From IMG/VR virus record IMGVR_UViG_3300032241_002220, positions 1 through 25,375 of that record: 25,375 nt of DNA; one strand, written 5' to 3'. The position numbers and the translations under genes are program-made. Source of the DNA: a virus. Below, in pieces: positions 6,593 through 13,327 of this stretch (position 1 is the stretch's first letter; the number at the start of each line of letters is the position of its first letter). Below the pieces are notes generated by a model. That model was not told the DNA's origin, did no database searches, and worked only from the letters and a program-made list of their open reading frames with translations.

Positions 6593-7261
6593 ATGGAATA
6601 TACTAAAATATATTATTTACACAATGGTGATAACATACCTTTTTATATAGGGAAAACAAATGGAAATCTTATAGGTAGATTATCTGGTCACAAAATAAGA
6701 TTAAAAACTAATTTTTTAAAAATAGAGTTGATAGATGAAGTTTATGTTAATGAATGGAAATTCTGGGAATCGTGGTATATTGAATTATTTAAATCATGGG
6801 GGTTTAAGTTAGAAAATAAAAATAAAGGAGGGGGTGGTTTGGAATACCATTCTTATTTAACCAAAATTAAAATAAGTAAATCTAAAATAGGAAAACCTAA
6901 TCCTTTCAAAGGTATATCTAAATCAAAAGAATTTGGAGATATGATAAAAAATCATCCAACACGTGGTAAAAAAATAAGCGAATCTAATATGGGTAAAATC
7001 CATTCTAATAGAGGAAAACCATTTACTGAAGAACACAAACAGAAAATTAAATTAACTAGAGATTTTTTAAAAAATAGAAAAAATACATGGCAAAACACTC
7101 CAGTAATCCAATATGATCTTCAAGGTAATTTTATAAAAGAATGGAATTCGCAAAAAGAAGCATCTATTTTTTTAAAAACTAAAGGTGATGGGGTTGGAGC
7201 CTGTTGTAGAGGAAAACAAAAATCTGCTTATGGGTTTATTTGGAAATTTAAAACAAATTAA
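6593..7261 (+). CDS. GIY-YIG homing endonuclease with NUMOD repeats
   Basis: A 222-residue homing endonuclease, start taken at the ATG at 6593 (MEYTKIYYL) rather than an in-frame TTG at 6569. IYYLHNGDNIPFYIGKT gives the GIY and YIG strands, and a conserved WESWYIELFKSWGF holds the expected catalytic Glu. NUMOD3-like pieces follow (KISKSKIGKPNPFKG, GKPFTEEHKQKI) and a C-terminal NUMOD1-type module (IQYDLQGNFIKEW to FIWKFKTN). The last 50 bases around its stop are nearly identical to the end of the third GIY-YIG gene and contain the promoter of the thioredoxin gene. It lies between two intact genes in the modification region. Confidence 0.9.
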   Translation: MEYTKIYYLHNGDNIPFYIGKTNGNLIGRLSGHKIRLKTNFLKIELIDEVYVNEWKFWESWYIELFKSWGFKLENKNKGGGGLEYHSYLTKIKISKSKIGKPNPFKGISKSKEFGDMIKNHPTRGKKISESNMGKIHSNRGKPFTEEHKQKIKLTRDFLKNRKNTWQNTPVIQYDLQGNFIKEWNSQKEASIFLKTKGDGVGACCRGKQKSAYGFIWKFKTN

Positions 7262-7270
7262 TTATATTTA
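7221..7270 (+). repeat. 50-bp endonuclease-tail/promoter repeat, copy 1
   Basis: This segment matches 17820-17869 at about 46 of 50 positions. It covers the last 13 codons of the GIY-YIG gene (AYGFIWKFKTN), the stop codon and the whole -33/-7 promoter that follows. The conservation continues past the stop codon, so it is not explained by protein similarity alone. Confidence 0.85.
7239..7270 (+). promoter_or_regulatory. Promoter embedded in GIY-YIG 3' end
   Basis: TTTGG at 7239 lies within the codons for IWK of the endonuclease, and TATATTTA at 7263 follows its stop, exactly 24 bases apart. It would drive the thioredoxin at 7283 and the genes after it. Confidence 0.75.
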
Positions 7271-7282
7271 AAATAAAAAATT

Positions 7283-7528
7283 ATGAGACAATTATTCTTT
7301 TTTCATGCTTCATGGTGTCAACCGTGTAAAGCCTTTAGTCCTATAATGGACCAAATTTCAAAACAAATCCCCGTGAAAAAAATCAACATCGATTACGAAC
7401 CCGATGTAAACGGTAGATTTAATGTATCTAGTATTCCTACTGTAATACTTGTGGAAAATGAACGAGAAGTTCGTAGATTTGTAGGTGTTAAATCTTACAA
7501 TGAAGTAATGGATTTTATAAAAGGTTAA
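7283..7528 (+). CDS. Thioredoxin/glutaredoxin-like protein
   Basis: An 81-residue minimal thioredoxin-fold protein. HASWCQPCKAF puts the redox pair at Cys12 and Cys15, and SIPTVIL supplies the cis-proline loop near residue 56. It is shorter than host thioredoxin (~105 aa), as usual for phage forms. The likely role is thiol-disulfide exchange, for example feeding a ribonucleotide reductase (none is in this window) or other enzymes. It is encoded four bases before queD and carries a promoter at the end of the upstream GIY-YIG gene. A second thioredoxin lies at 11307. Confidence 0.88.
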   Translation: MRQLFFFHASWCQPCKAFSPIMDQISKQIPVKKINIDYEPDVNGRFNVSSIPTVILVENEREVRRFVGVKSYNEVMDFIKG

Positions 7529-7531
7529 AAT

Positions 7532-8011
7532 ATGGGAAGATACATTTCAACAAAAACATTCGACAATTACTCTGTAGCCATCAGACAATGGAAAGCACAA
7601 CACTCACACTGTCAGCTACTCCACGGTTATGGAATTTATTTTAAAGTATGGTTTGCCTCAAATGAACCAATGGAAGAAAATCAACTAGACGATATGAATT
7701 GGATTGTTGATTTCGGTGGCTTTAAAGCACCACCTAAAGGCAATGGTTTAAAAGACTGGATGGACTATATGTGGGATCATACCTTACTAATTGAAAAAGA
7801 CGATCCGTACCTTGATTTCTTCAAATCAGCCGAAATGGAAGGTTTATGCCATGTTCGAGTAATGGATAAAATGGGATGTGAAAGTCTAGCTAAATTAGTT
7901 TATGACAAATTCAACGATGTATTATCTAAAACAGATGCTGGTCGTTGTAAAGTAATCAAAGTAGAATGCTTTGAACATGGAAAAAATTCATCAATTTATC
8001 AAGAAAATTAA
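7532..8011 (+). CDS. queD: QueD-like 6-carboxytetrahydropterin synthase
   Basis: A 159-residue member of the PTPS/QueD family, which converts dihydroneopterin triphosphate to 6-carboxytetrahydropterin. HSHCQLLHGYGI (residues 24-35) holds the catalytic Cys27 and His31, followed by NWIVDFGGFK, WDHTLL and a C-terminal ECFEHGKNSSIY, matching the order of the family. The canonical zinc-binding HGH is HGY here, and the early AAH motif is missing, so metal binding must use other residues such as H24 or H26. I associate this divergent form with other phage and marine QueD-like proteins. The location between thioredoxin and queE, with folE and the QueC-like gene nearby, supports the assignment. Confidence 0.85.
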   Translation: MGRYISTKTFDNYSVAIRQWKAQHSHCQLLHGYGIYFKVWFASNEPMEENQLDDMNWIVDFGGFKAPPKGNGLKDWMDYMWDHTLLIEKDDPYLDFFKSAEMEGLCHVRVMDKMGCESLAKLVYDKFNDVLSKTDAGRCKVIKVECFEHGKNSSIYQEN

Positions 8012-8017
8012 AATAAT

Positions 8018-8305
8018 ATGTGTGTAGTATCAATGGTCGGAGACCACTATAGTGACAAATGGAAACAACCTCAATGGAATGGAACTATAAGTAATGTAAC
8101 TTATAATCCTTCTCAAGTATCAAAAGAAGATTTTGACGCTTTAAAGAAAGACGTAGAAGAAATGAAAAAACTTCTTGAACGCGCTCTTGATTATGATAAA
8201 CGTAACAACGAACCTAACTGTGAAATGGAAGAAAAAGTAGCATTACTTAAAAAAGTAGCAGAATTGGTTGGTGTTAGCTTAGAAGATATATTTCCTAAAC
8301 AATAA
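8018..8305 (+). CDS. Conserved phage hypothetical protein (95 aa)
   Basis: The N-terminus (MCVVSMVGDHYSDKW) is of a type I recall from other T4-like phage hypothetical proteins. The middle (KEDFDALKKDVEEMKKLLERAL) is a predicted coiled coil, and the C-terminus (VALLKKVAELVGVSLEDIF) is a second helical pair. Function is unknown. It lies between queD and queE and may belong to that pathway, but its occurrence elsewhere suggests a more general role. Confidence 0.7.
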   Translation: MCVVSMVGDHYSDKWKQPQWNGTISNVTYNPSQVSKEDFDALKKDVEEMKKLLERALDYDKRNNEPNCEMEEKVALLKKVAELVGVSLEDIFPKQ

Positions 8306-8317
8306 AAATAAAATAAA

Positions 8318-8542
8318 ATGAAGACAATTCTCAGTAATGGAGTTTACTCAAGAGTAGACAATGAAGTGGCTGACCGTGAAGTATCATTCGGTCGAGCTAA
8401 ATTTGCACCTAAATCCGAATGGAAGAAAAATGTTCGTGATATTAAACCAGAAGAAGTAGTTGTAGCCGAAGAAAAAGGTGAAAAAACTAAATCTAGAAAA
8501 GCTGAAAAAGCTCGTAAATTAAAAGCTAAACAAAGACAATAA
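8318..8542 (+). CDS. Hypothetical basic protein (74 aa)
   Basis: A small protein with a highly basic C-terminal third (KTKSRKAEKARKLKAKQRQ), likely to bind nucleic acid or be disordered. The N-terminal part has no recognisable motif. It is in the queD-queE cluster, one base before the zinc-finger gene. No function is inferred. Confidence 0.65.
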   Translation: MKTILSNGVYSRVDNEVADREVSFGRAKFAPKSEWKKNVRDIKPEEVVVAEEKGEKTKSRKAEKARKLKAKQRQ

Positions 8543-8543
8543 T

Positions 8544-8729
8544 ATGGAAGCTAATATTTCAAAACAAATTATTATGTGCGAGCGTTGTAAAGGCGAAGGT
8601 CAAGAATATAAACGTACTTCTCATTATGATAGCGAATATGTTATTTGTGAAGCCTGTAACGGTTCAGGTAGATTAGTTAAAGAAACAACCGTTAAATATT
8701 ATCCATTTAAAAACAACAATAATGAGTAA
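8544..8729 (+). CDS. DnaJ-type zinc-finger protein (61 aa)
   Basis: Two CxxCxGxG-type motifs, CERCKGEGQ (from residue 12) and CEACNGSGR (from residue 35), form one DnaJ-like zinc ribbon, with no J-domain. Such mini-proteins occur in phages and in DnaJ-like contexts, where the ribbon binds unfolded protein or assists zinc transfer. It overlaps the start of queE by eight bases, so it is translated with it. Whether it helps fold QueE or another partner is unknown. Confidence 0.75.
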   Translation: MEANISKQIIMCERCKGEGQEYKRTSHYDSEYVICEACNGSGRLVKETTVKYYPFKNNNNE

Positions 8730-9555
8730 AATAGATCCAAACAAACTACTTATCAGTAGCGACTTCTACTCAGTACAAGGAGAAGGTATTAGTACAGGTA
8801 TCCCATCTTACTTTATCAGATTAGGTTTATGTAATTTAACTTGTGGTATGAGCAATAAATTCCTCAACCAACTTGTTAAAGACAAAAAACTAGAAGACGG
8901 AGAAATATTTGTAGGTGATCTACAAGCAGAAGGTAAAGCAACTTGGACTTGCGATTCTACATCACAATGGGCCTGGAGAGGTGAAGATAAAGATTTTCAA
9001 TATTTGATTAATCAGTGGAAAGAACAAGGTATCTATGACGATATTTTAAATGGTACAATTCATATTATTTGGACAGGTGGTGAACCTACAATTAAAGGAC
9101 ATCAAGAAGCTATTGTAAATTTTATTCAATATATGTGGGAATGTGATTCATATAATTATACCCCATTTCATGAAATAGAAACAAATGGAACAAACTATAT
9201 TGAAGATGAACTTTTAAAGTCATTAGACCAAATTAACTGCTCCCCAAAATTATCAAATTCAGGTTTATCAGCTAAACAGCGTATTAATCCAGAGGCTATT
9301 AAACGTATAATGCAACATTCTAATTATCAATTTAAATTCGTAATTTCCAATGAAGAAGATGTACAAGAAATATTCCGTGACTTTATCATACCATTTAGCA
9401 TACCTCTTGCCAACGTGGTTTGTATGCCAGGATTAGATGATGCTGCTAATTTTGAAGAACGAACTCGATTTGTTTTGGAGCTTGCCAAAAAATATCGCTT
9501 CCGCGGTCTTACACGACTGCATATAGCTGCATGGAACAAAACATTAAACGTATAG
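8722..9555 (+). CDS. queE: QueE, radical SAM 7-carboxy-7-deazaguanine synthase
   Basis: A 277-residue radical-SAM enzyme that converts 6-carboxytetrahydropterin to 7-carboxy-7-deazaguanine. YSVQGEGISTGIPSYFIRLGLCNLTC is the family N-terminus, and TGGEPTI is the SAM-binding GGEP motif. HEIETNG and NCSPKLSNSG are further QueE signatures. The [4Fe-4S] cysteines are unusually spaced: Cys37, Cys41 and then Cys77 in WTCDS, with 35 residues inserted where most QueE have two (CxWCDT). The inserted loop is charged (KDKKLEDGEIFVGDLQ). The gene overlaps the zinc-finger gene upstream and ends two bases before smpB. Confidence 0.93.
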   Translation: MSKIDPNKLLISSDFYSVQGEGISTGIPSYFIRLGLCNLTCGMSNKFLNQLVKDKKLEDGEIFVGDLQAEGKATWTCDSTSQWAWRGEDKDFQYLINQWKEQGIYDDILNGTIHIIWTGGEPTIKGHQEAIVNFIQYMWECDSYNYTPFHEIETNGTNYIEDELLKSLDQINCSPKLSNSGLSAKQRINPEAIKRIMQHSNYQFKFVISNEEDVQEIFRDFIIPFSIPLANVVCMPGLDDAANFEERTRFVLELAKKYRFRGLTRLHIAAWNKTLNV

Positions 9556-9557
9556 TT

Positions 9558-9992
9558 ATGATACTTCAGAACCGAAAAGCATATTACAATTACCATATAC
9601 TTGAAGAGTATATAGCAGGAATAATGCTAGTTGGTTCTGAAGTTAAATCTATTCGTAACCATGATATTAATTTTAAAGATAGTTATATTTATATCAACAA
9701 CAATGAAGTATTTGTTAAACAAATGTTTATAGGAAAATATAAACAAGCGGTACATACTAATCATGAAGAAGTTAGAGATAGAAAATTATTGTTAACTAGA
9801 AAACAAATACGAAACATTCAAAAACAGCTTCAAGTAACAGGTATTACATCTGTACCTTTAGAAATATTTGAAATGAGTGGTAAATTTAAAATTAAAATAG
9901 CAATAGCTAAAGGTAAAAAATTATATGATAAACGTGATGTTATCAAAGAAAAAGATATCAAATTACAAACCCAAAGAGAACTTATAAAATAA
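9558..9992 (+). CDS. smpB: SmpB, tmRNA-binding trans-translation protein
   Basis: A 144-residue SmpB homologue, the protein that carries tmRNA to stalled ribosomes. Recognised stretches are NRKAYYNYHILEEYIAGIML, GSEVKSIRNHDINFKDSYI, RDRKLLLTRKQI and KIKIAIAKGKKLYDKRDVIKEKD, in the same order as bacterial SmpB. The C-terminal tail that folds in the decoding centre is present but short. The start is the ATG at 9558, two bases after queE; an in-frame ATG at 9531 inside queE adds nine non-family residues. No tmRNA gene fits in the gene-free gaps of this window. SmpB in a phage may supply host trans-translation or act otherwise. Confidence 0.9.
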   Translation: MILQNRKAYYNYHILEEYIAGIMLVGSEVKSIRNHDINFKDSYIYINNNEVFVKQMFIGKYKQAVHTNHEEVRDRKLLLTRKQIRNIQKQLQVTGITSVPLEIFEMSGKFKIKIAIAKGKKLYDKRDVIKEKDIKLQTQRELIK

Positions 9993-10004
9993 TTATCTAT
10001 CATC

Positions 10005-10667
10005 ATGGATACAAAACCTTATATTTTTAATATTGAATATCAGAACGGACTTCGTATTTCATGTCATGACATAATTAATCCTGATACTGAATTTTGGATT
10101 CGTGTTTATATTAAAGCTCAAAATAGAAATAAAAAATTAATTTGGGAATCTAATAACTCAGGAGGAGCTATTGTAGATGAAATTATTATGAATAATGAAT
10201 CATTTAATATTCCTTTTTTAGAAACATCTATAAAAAATCATCATTTTACAGATTTCTTTTATAAAGGATTTGTTTCATATAATATTGAAATTACTAAACG
10301 TTATACTGAAGAAATAATATATTCTGAATCATTTGATTGTCGTTATAAATTAGTTAATTTTACTTTACATAGTAATGATATTAAAGAATTACATACTTGG
10401 ATGTGTGCTATTAAAAAGTTTAAAGATGAAACTAATTGTGAAATATCAATAATAAATGATTGGATATGGGAAAACAAAGAATATGATTTTGTAGACGCTT
10501 ATTATCGTTTTAAAGATAATTTTAACCAATATTATGCTGGTTATGTTATAGGACGATTTGGTGATGAAAACGCTCCTGATTTTTATAGAAATCCGGATGG
10601 GTTAAAAAACAAAACATCATTAGACATTATTGAAGATATTTTATACCATTTTACTAAGAAATTATGA
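10005..10667 (+). CDS. Hypothetical protein (220 aa)
   Basis: I do not recognise this soluble protein. The first half looks beta-rich with aromatic residues (EFWIRVYIKAQNRNKKLIWES), the second half helical (IKELHTWMCAIKKFKDE, DIIEDILYHFTKKL). There is no signal or membrane segment. The stop overlaps the start of the next gene (ATGA), so the two are probably made together. The mixture of a beta-sandwich-like N-terminal part and a gene paired with a possible glycosyltransferase suggests a carbohydrate-related role, but that is inference. Confidence 0.7.
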   Translation: MDTKPYIFNIEYQNGLRISCHDIINPDTEFWIRVYIKAQNRNKKLIWESNNSGGAIVDEIIMNNESFNIPFLETSIKNHHFTDFFYKGFVSYNIEITKRYTEEIIYSESFDCRYKLVNFTLHSNDIKELHTWMCAIKKFKDETNCEISIINDWIWENKEYDFVDAYYRFKDNFNQYYAGYVIGRFGDENAPDFYRNPDGLKNKTSLDIIEDILYHFTKKL

Positions 10668-11314
10668 ATAATGTTTTAATGATAATGAATGCTCGAAACA
10701 TAGCCCCTTTTAAGGAATGTGTTGATAAATTAAACATTAATAAAGTTTGGTTTAAAGGTTATACTGAATTTGAACTAAATACACATATTAACAAATTTAT
10801 TCAGGAAACAAGTTATGATAATTATTTTTTAGCACCTGATGATTTATTAATTAAAAAACATCATTTTGAATTGTTAGAAAGAAAATTACAACATCATGAT
10901 ATAGTTACTGGTTGGGGTGTTTGGAGACAAAATTATAATTGGACTACAATTTATAAAAAAGATAAATTACACGTGTATTGTCAAGGATCATCATTACCGT
11001 TATTTAAAAAACATTACAACGTAGTTTATACACATGAAATAGACTCCATGCCAAACGAAATAGAAACCGCTTTTACCGGCTGGTTCTATACAGGAGCCAA
11101 ACGCCAAGTATGGTTAGATTATCCTTACCAAACCATTTCAGTAAGTAAAGAACAAAATGTTGCTTCAACAGATTTACATTGGTCTAAAAGAATATTGGAA
11201 GATAAAAAATATAAGCAAATATGTATTAAAGACGCTAGGGTAACTCATATTTCATATATTGGACATGATTACCTGGATTTAAAATTTGATACTAAAGAAA
11301 TCATATATGAATAA
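10664..11314 (+). CDS. Hypothetical protein, possible GT-A glycosyltransferase
   Basis: A 216-residue protein. The pattern is suggestive of a GT-A nucleotide-sugar transferase: an initial beta strand (NVLMIMNARN), a candidate acidic motif (NYFLAPDDLLI, with DD), a TGWFYTG segment, and a late STDLHWSKRILEDKKYKQICIKDARVTHISY resembling the end of such domains. No diagnostic motif is conclusive, so the call is weak. It overlaps the previous gene by four bases and the thioredoxin gene by eight. If real, it could act on modified DNA or on host surface sugars. Confidence 0.5.
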   Translation: MNNVLMIMNARNIAPFKECVDKLNINKVWFKGYTEFELNTHINKFIQETSYDNYFLAPDDLLIKKHHFELLERKLQHHDIVTGWGVWRQNYNWTTIYKKDKLHVYCQGSSLPLFKKHYNVVYTHEIDSMPNEIETAFTGWFYTGAKRQVWLDYPYQTISVSKEQNVASTDLHWSKRILEDKKYKQICIKDARVTHISYIGHDYLDLKFDTKEIIYE

Positions 11315-11588
11315 AAAATTATTAAAAGAATCAATACAACGCAAAGAAAAATCACTATTGTTTTTTAATGCTAGTTGGTGTGGTGTTTGTCAAGATGTTA
11401 ATCCTATAGTAGAACAAATTAGAGAATCAAAACCTGATTATAGATTTTATAACATGAATATTGATGATAGGGATACTGAAGAAATAAGTGAAATATTTGA
11501 AGTTGATTTTATTCCTGTTTTAGTTGTAATATCTGAAACGGGTTATAAAGTTTATGATGGTAAACATCAAATTAAGAAATTACTTTAA
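11307..11588 (+). CDS. Thioredoxin-like protein
   Basis: A 93-residue thioredoxin-fold protein with FFNASWCGVCQDVNP giving Cys25 and Cys28, and FIPVLVV as the cis-proline strand. It resembles the thioredoxin at 7283 only in the fold motifs, so it is a second, divergent copy rather than a recent duplication. An in-frame TTG upstream (11286) would add seven residues, but the ATG at 11307 overlaps the end of the previous gene by eight bases and gives a normal thioredoxin start. Confidence 0.85.
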   Translation: MNKKLLKESIQRKEKSLLFFNASWCGVCQDVNPIVEQIRESKPDYRFYNMNIDDRDTEEISEIFEVDFIPVLVVISETGYKVYDGKHQIKKLL

Positions 11589-11620
11589 TTTGGTTGTATA
11601 AAAATAAGTTATTATATTAT
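11589..11620 (+). promoter_or_regulatory. Promoter, Bacteroidetes-type (24-bp box offset)
   Basis: TTTGGTTGTA at 11589 and TATATTAT at 11613 have 24 bases between starts. The -33 box begins right after the thioredoxin stop. A 21-base A/T leader precedes the folE start, so this promoter likely serves folE, the phosphoribosyltransferase and the small genes after them. Confidence 0.7.
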
Positions 11621-11641
11621 TAGAAATAAAATTTATATTAA

Positions 11642-12277
11642 ATGGAGTTATTGAAAAAATCAAATGGTAGCTTACCACGCACGCAAGAAGAAATCGATAA
11701 TATGATTGATCAAGCTGAAAAAGCGTATGGTGAGTTTCTTACAGCAGTTGGATTTGATTATAAAGCAGATCGTCAAACTGAAGATACACCTCGTCGTGTA
11801 GCCAAAGCATGGCTTAAAGACCTAATTGTAGGTTCAATTACAGATGAACCAAAAATCACAGTATTCCCTAATGATGAAGGATATAGTGGATTAGTAATCC
11901 AATCAGGTATTCCTATTGTTAGTATGTGTGCACATCACAATTTAGCATTTACAGGTTATGCTACTGTAGCTTATGTACCTGGTGAAAATGTAATTGGATT
12001 ATCTAAATTAAATCGTATTGTAGAATGGTTTTCTCGCCGTCCACAAATGCAAGAATCATTAACACAACAAATTCATGATTATATTGCTGATAAAATGAAA
12101 TGTGGTTCAGTAGCAGTAAGTATTGCTTGTAAACATACTTGTTGTTCACATAGAGGTATTAAACATCCTTCAGTAATGACTACAAATAAATTTAGTGGTG
12201 TGTTTATGGAAAAGGATAATTTAATTAGAGAAGAATTTTTACACGCAATTGAAACAAACGCCCCTGCTTTAAAATAA
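11642..12277 (+). CDS. folE: GTP cyclohydrolase I
   Basis: A 211-residue FolE, which opens GTP to dihydroneopterin triphosphate, the first step toward 7-deazaguanine bases. TEDTPRRVAKAW is the family signature. Zinc ligands are seen at Cys96 and His99 (SMCAHHN) and Cys167 (CKHTCCSHRGI), and VIGLSKLNRIVEWF and SRRPQMQESLT follow the family order. Length is normal. It has its own promoter, and its stop overlaps the ATG of the phosphoribosyltransferase. With QueD, QueE and the QueC-like gene it completes a phage-encoded route from GTP. Confidence 0.95.
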   Translation: MELLKKSNGSLPRTQEEIDNMIDQAEKAYGEFLTAVGFDYKADRQTEDTPRRVAKAWLKDLIVGSITDEPKITVFPNDEGYSGLVIQSGIPIVSMCAHHNLAFTGYATVAYVPGENVIGLSKLNRIVEWFSRRPQMQESLTQQIHDYIADKMKCGSVAVSIACKHTCCSHRGIKHPSVMTTNKFSGVFMEKDNLIREEFLHAIETNAPALK

Positions 12278-12681
12278 TGGAAAAGATATATTTAAACTGG
12301 GCTGGTATAGAATCATATATTGATACTTTAGCTTATAAAATAGCAGCAAGTGGAAAACAAGTAACAGTTATTCATGGATTGTCTAGAGGTGGATTAATAC
12401 CCTCAGTATTATTATCTCACAAATTAGGTATTCCTTATGTAAATGATTGGCCTATACTTAAACATTTATATGATCCTAAAACAACACTAATAGTTGATGA
12501 TATTTGCGACTCGGGTAAAACATTAAAACCTTATACTGATTATATTACAGTTACTCTTCACCACAAAACAACAGCTATTGTTGAGCCTACATTTTGGGTT
12601 AAAACAGTAGAAGAAAACGAATGGATTGTTTATCCATGGGAAAGTAAAGAATCACAAACAATTCAAGATTATAAATTATAA
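12277..12681 (+). CDS. Purine phosphoribosyltransferase, Gpt-like
   Basis: A 134-residue type I phosphoribosyltransferase. HGLSRGGLIPSVLLSHKLGIP is the N-terminal loop seen in Gpt. LIVDDICDSGKTL is the PRPP-binding loop, and EWIVYPWE near the end matches the C-terminal W-x-x-x-PW motif of xanthine/guanine phosphoribosyltransferases. It overlaps folE by one base. The likely reaction is guanine (or xanthine) plus PRPP to the nucleotide. In this setting it could recycle guanine released from DNA by the DpdA-like enzyme, which is my inference. Substrate choice cannot be told from sequence. Confidence 0.85.
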   Translation: MEKIYLNWAGIESYIDTLAYKIAASGKQVTVIHGLSRGGLIPSVLLSHKLGIPYVNDWPILKHLYDPKTTLIVDDICDSGKTLKPYTDYITVTLHHKTTAIVEPTFWVKTVEENEWIVYPWESKESQTIQDYKL

Positions 12682-12682
12682 T

Positions 12683-12844
12683 ATGCAACCTAAAGAATCA
12701 AAATCAAGTAGACACTTTAAAATCAGTTTGATTAAATCAATTACAAGAATATTTTCAGGATTATCTTTATGTTTTGGTTTATTACATTTAGCTGGAATAT
12801 TTTTAATATTAGCTGAATTTTTAGGTATAGCAGAAGAATTTTAA
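12683..12844 (+). CDS. Small membrane protein (53 aa)
   Basis: A short protein with a basic N-terminal part (KESKSSRHFKISLIKSITR) followed by a hydrophobic stretch of about 25 residues (GLSLCFGLLHLAGIFLILAEFLG), a single transmembrane helix. It ends in AEEF. The start ATG at 12683 follows the phosphoribosyltransferase stop by one base. No family is recognised, and a role in envelope or superinfection immunity is possible but not supported by any motif. Confidence 0.65.
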   Translation: MQPKESKSSRHFKISLIKSITRIFSGLSLCFGLLHLAGIFLILAEFLGIAEEF

Positions 12845-12854
12845 AATAAATAAA

Positions 12855-13307
12855 ATGATAACAATATACGCACATAAAACCCATCCAGATGCAGTTATAC
12901 CAACTGTAGCATATGGTTCAACATCAGCATGTTTTGATATAACATGCACTGAAACAACAACAATCCCTGCTAGAGGTAAAGCAGTAGTACCAAATGGTTT
13001 AAACCTAACAATCCCAGATAATTTAAATTATTGGATGCAAATTCAATTACGTTCTAGTAAAGGTTTCAAACATGATTTGGTACCTCATTACGGAACAGTA
13101 GATGCTGGTTACACAGGAAATTTAGGTATTAAAGTTTACAACTTAGGTGATACTGACGTAGTAATTGAAAAAGGTGAAAAATACGCTCAAATAGCTGTTA
13201 TTGAAAGACCTGAATATGAAATTATTGAACTAAACGATCAAGAATTTGAGTCATTTAAAACAACTCAACTTCGTGGAGATAGCGGATTTGGTTCAAGTGG
13301 AAAATAA
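12855..13307 (+). CDS. dut: dUTPase
   Basis: A 150-residue trimeric-type dUTP nucleotidohydrolase, which hydrolyses dUTP to dUMP and keeps uracil out of phage DNA. The five family motifs appear in order: ACFDIT, LRSSKGF, GTVDAGYTGN, QIAVIERPEYE and RGDSGFGSSG. The Asp and Tyr of motif 3 and the C-terminal phosphate-clamping arm are intact, so it should be active. It lies upstream of the DNA polymerase, which fits a nucleotide-supply role at replication. Confidence 0.95.
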   Translation: MITIYAHKTHPDAVIPTVAYGSTSACFDITCTETTTIPARGKAVVPNGLNLTIPDNLNYWMQIQLRSSKGFKHDLVPHYGTVDAGYTGNLGIKVYNLGDTDVVIEKGEKYAQIAVIERPEYEIIELNDQEFESFKTTQLRGDSGFGSSGK

Positions 13308-13327
13308 ACAATTAAAATAAATATAAA

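Noticed and set aside
6593-7261. GIY-YIG as an intron-borne gene splitting a host gene
   Set aside because: Both flanking genes (6351 and 7283) are complete with their own start and stop, and no intron-like RNA structure or matching exon halves were seen. The same holds for the other two copies.
9558-10004. A tmRNA gene next to smpB
   Set aside because: The gap after smpB is 12 bases and no gene-free region near it is long enough for a tmRNA (about 350 bases).
12626-12844. Longer start for the small membrane protein from 12626
   Set aside because: The upstream part would be read inside the phosphoribosyltransferase gene in another frame from a TTG codon. The ATG at 12683 gives the normal spacing after its stop.
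13287-13318. Promoter-like TTTGG at the end of dUTPase
   Set aside because: At the 24-base offset the sequence is ATTAAAAT, not a TATATT-like box, so it lacks half of the pattern. Read-through from the upstream unit explains the 13328 gene.
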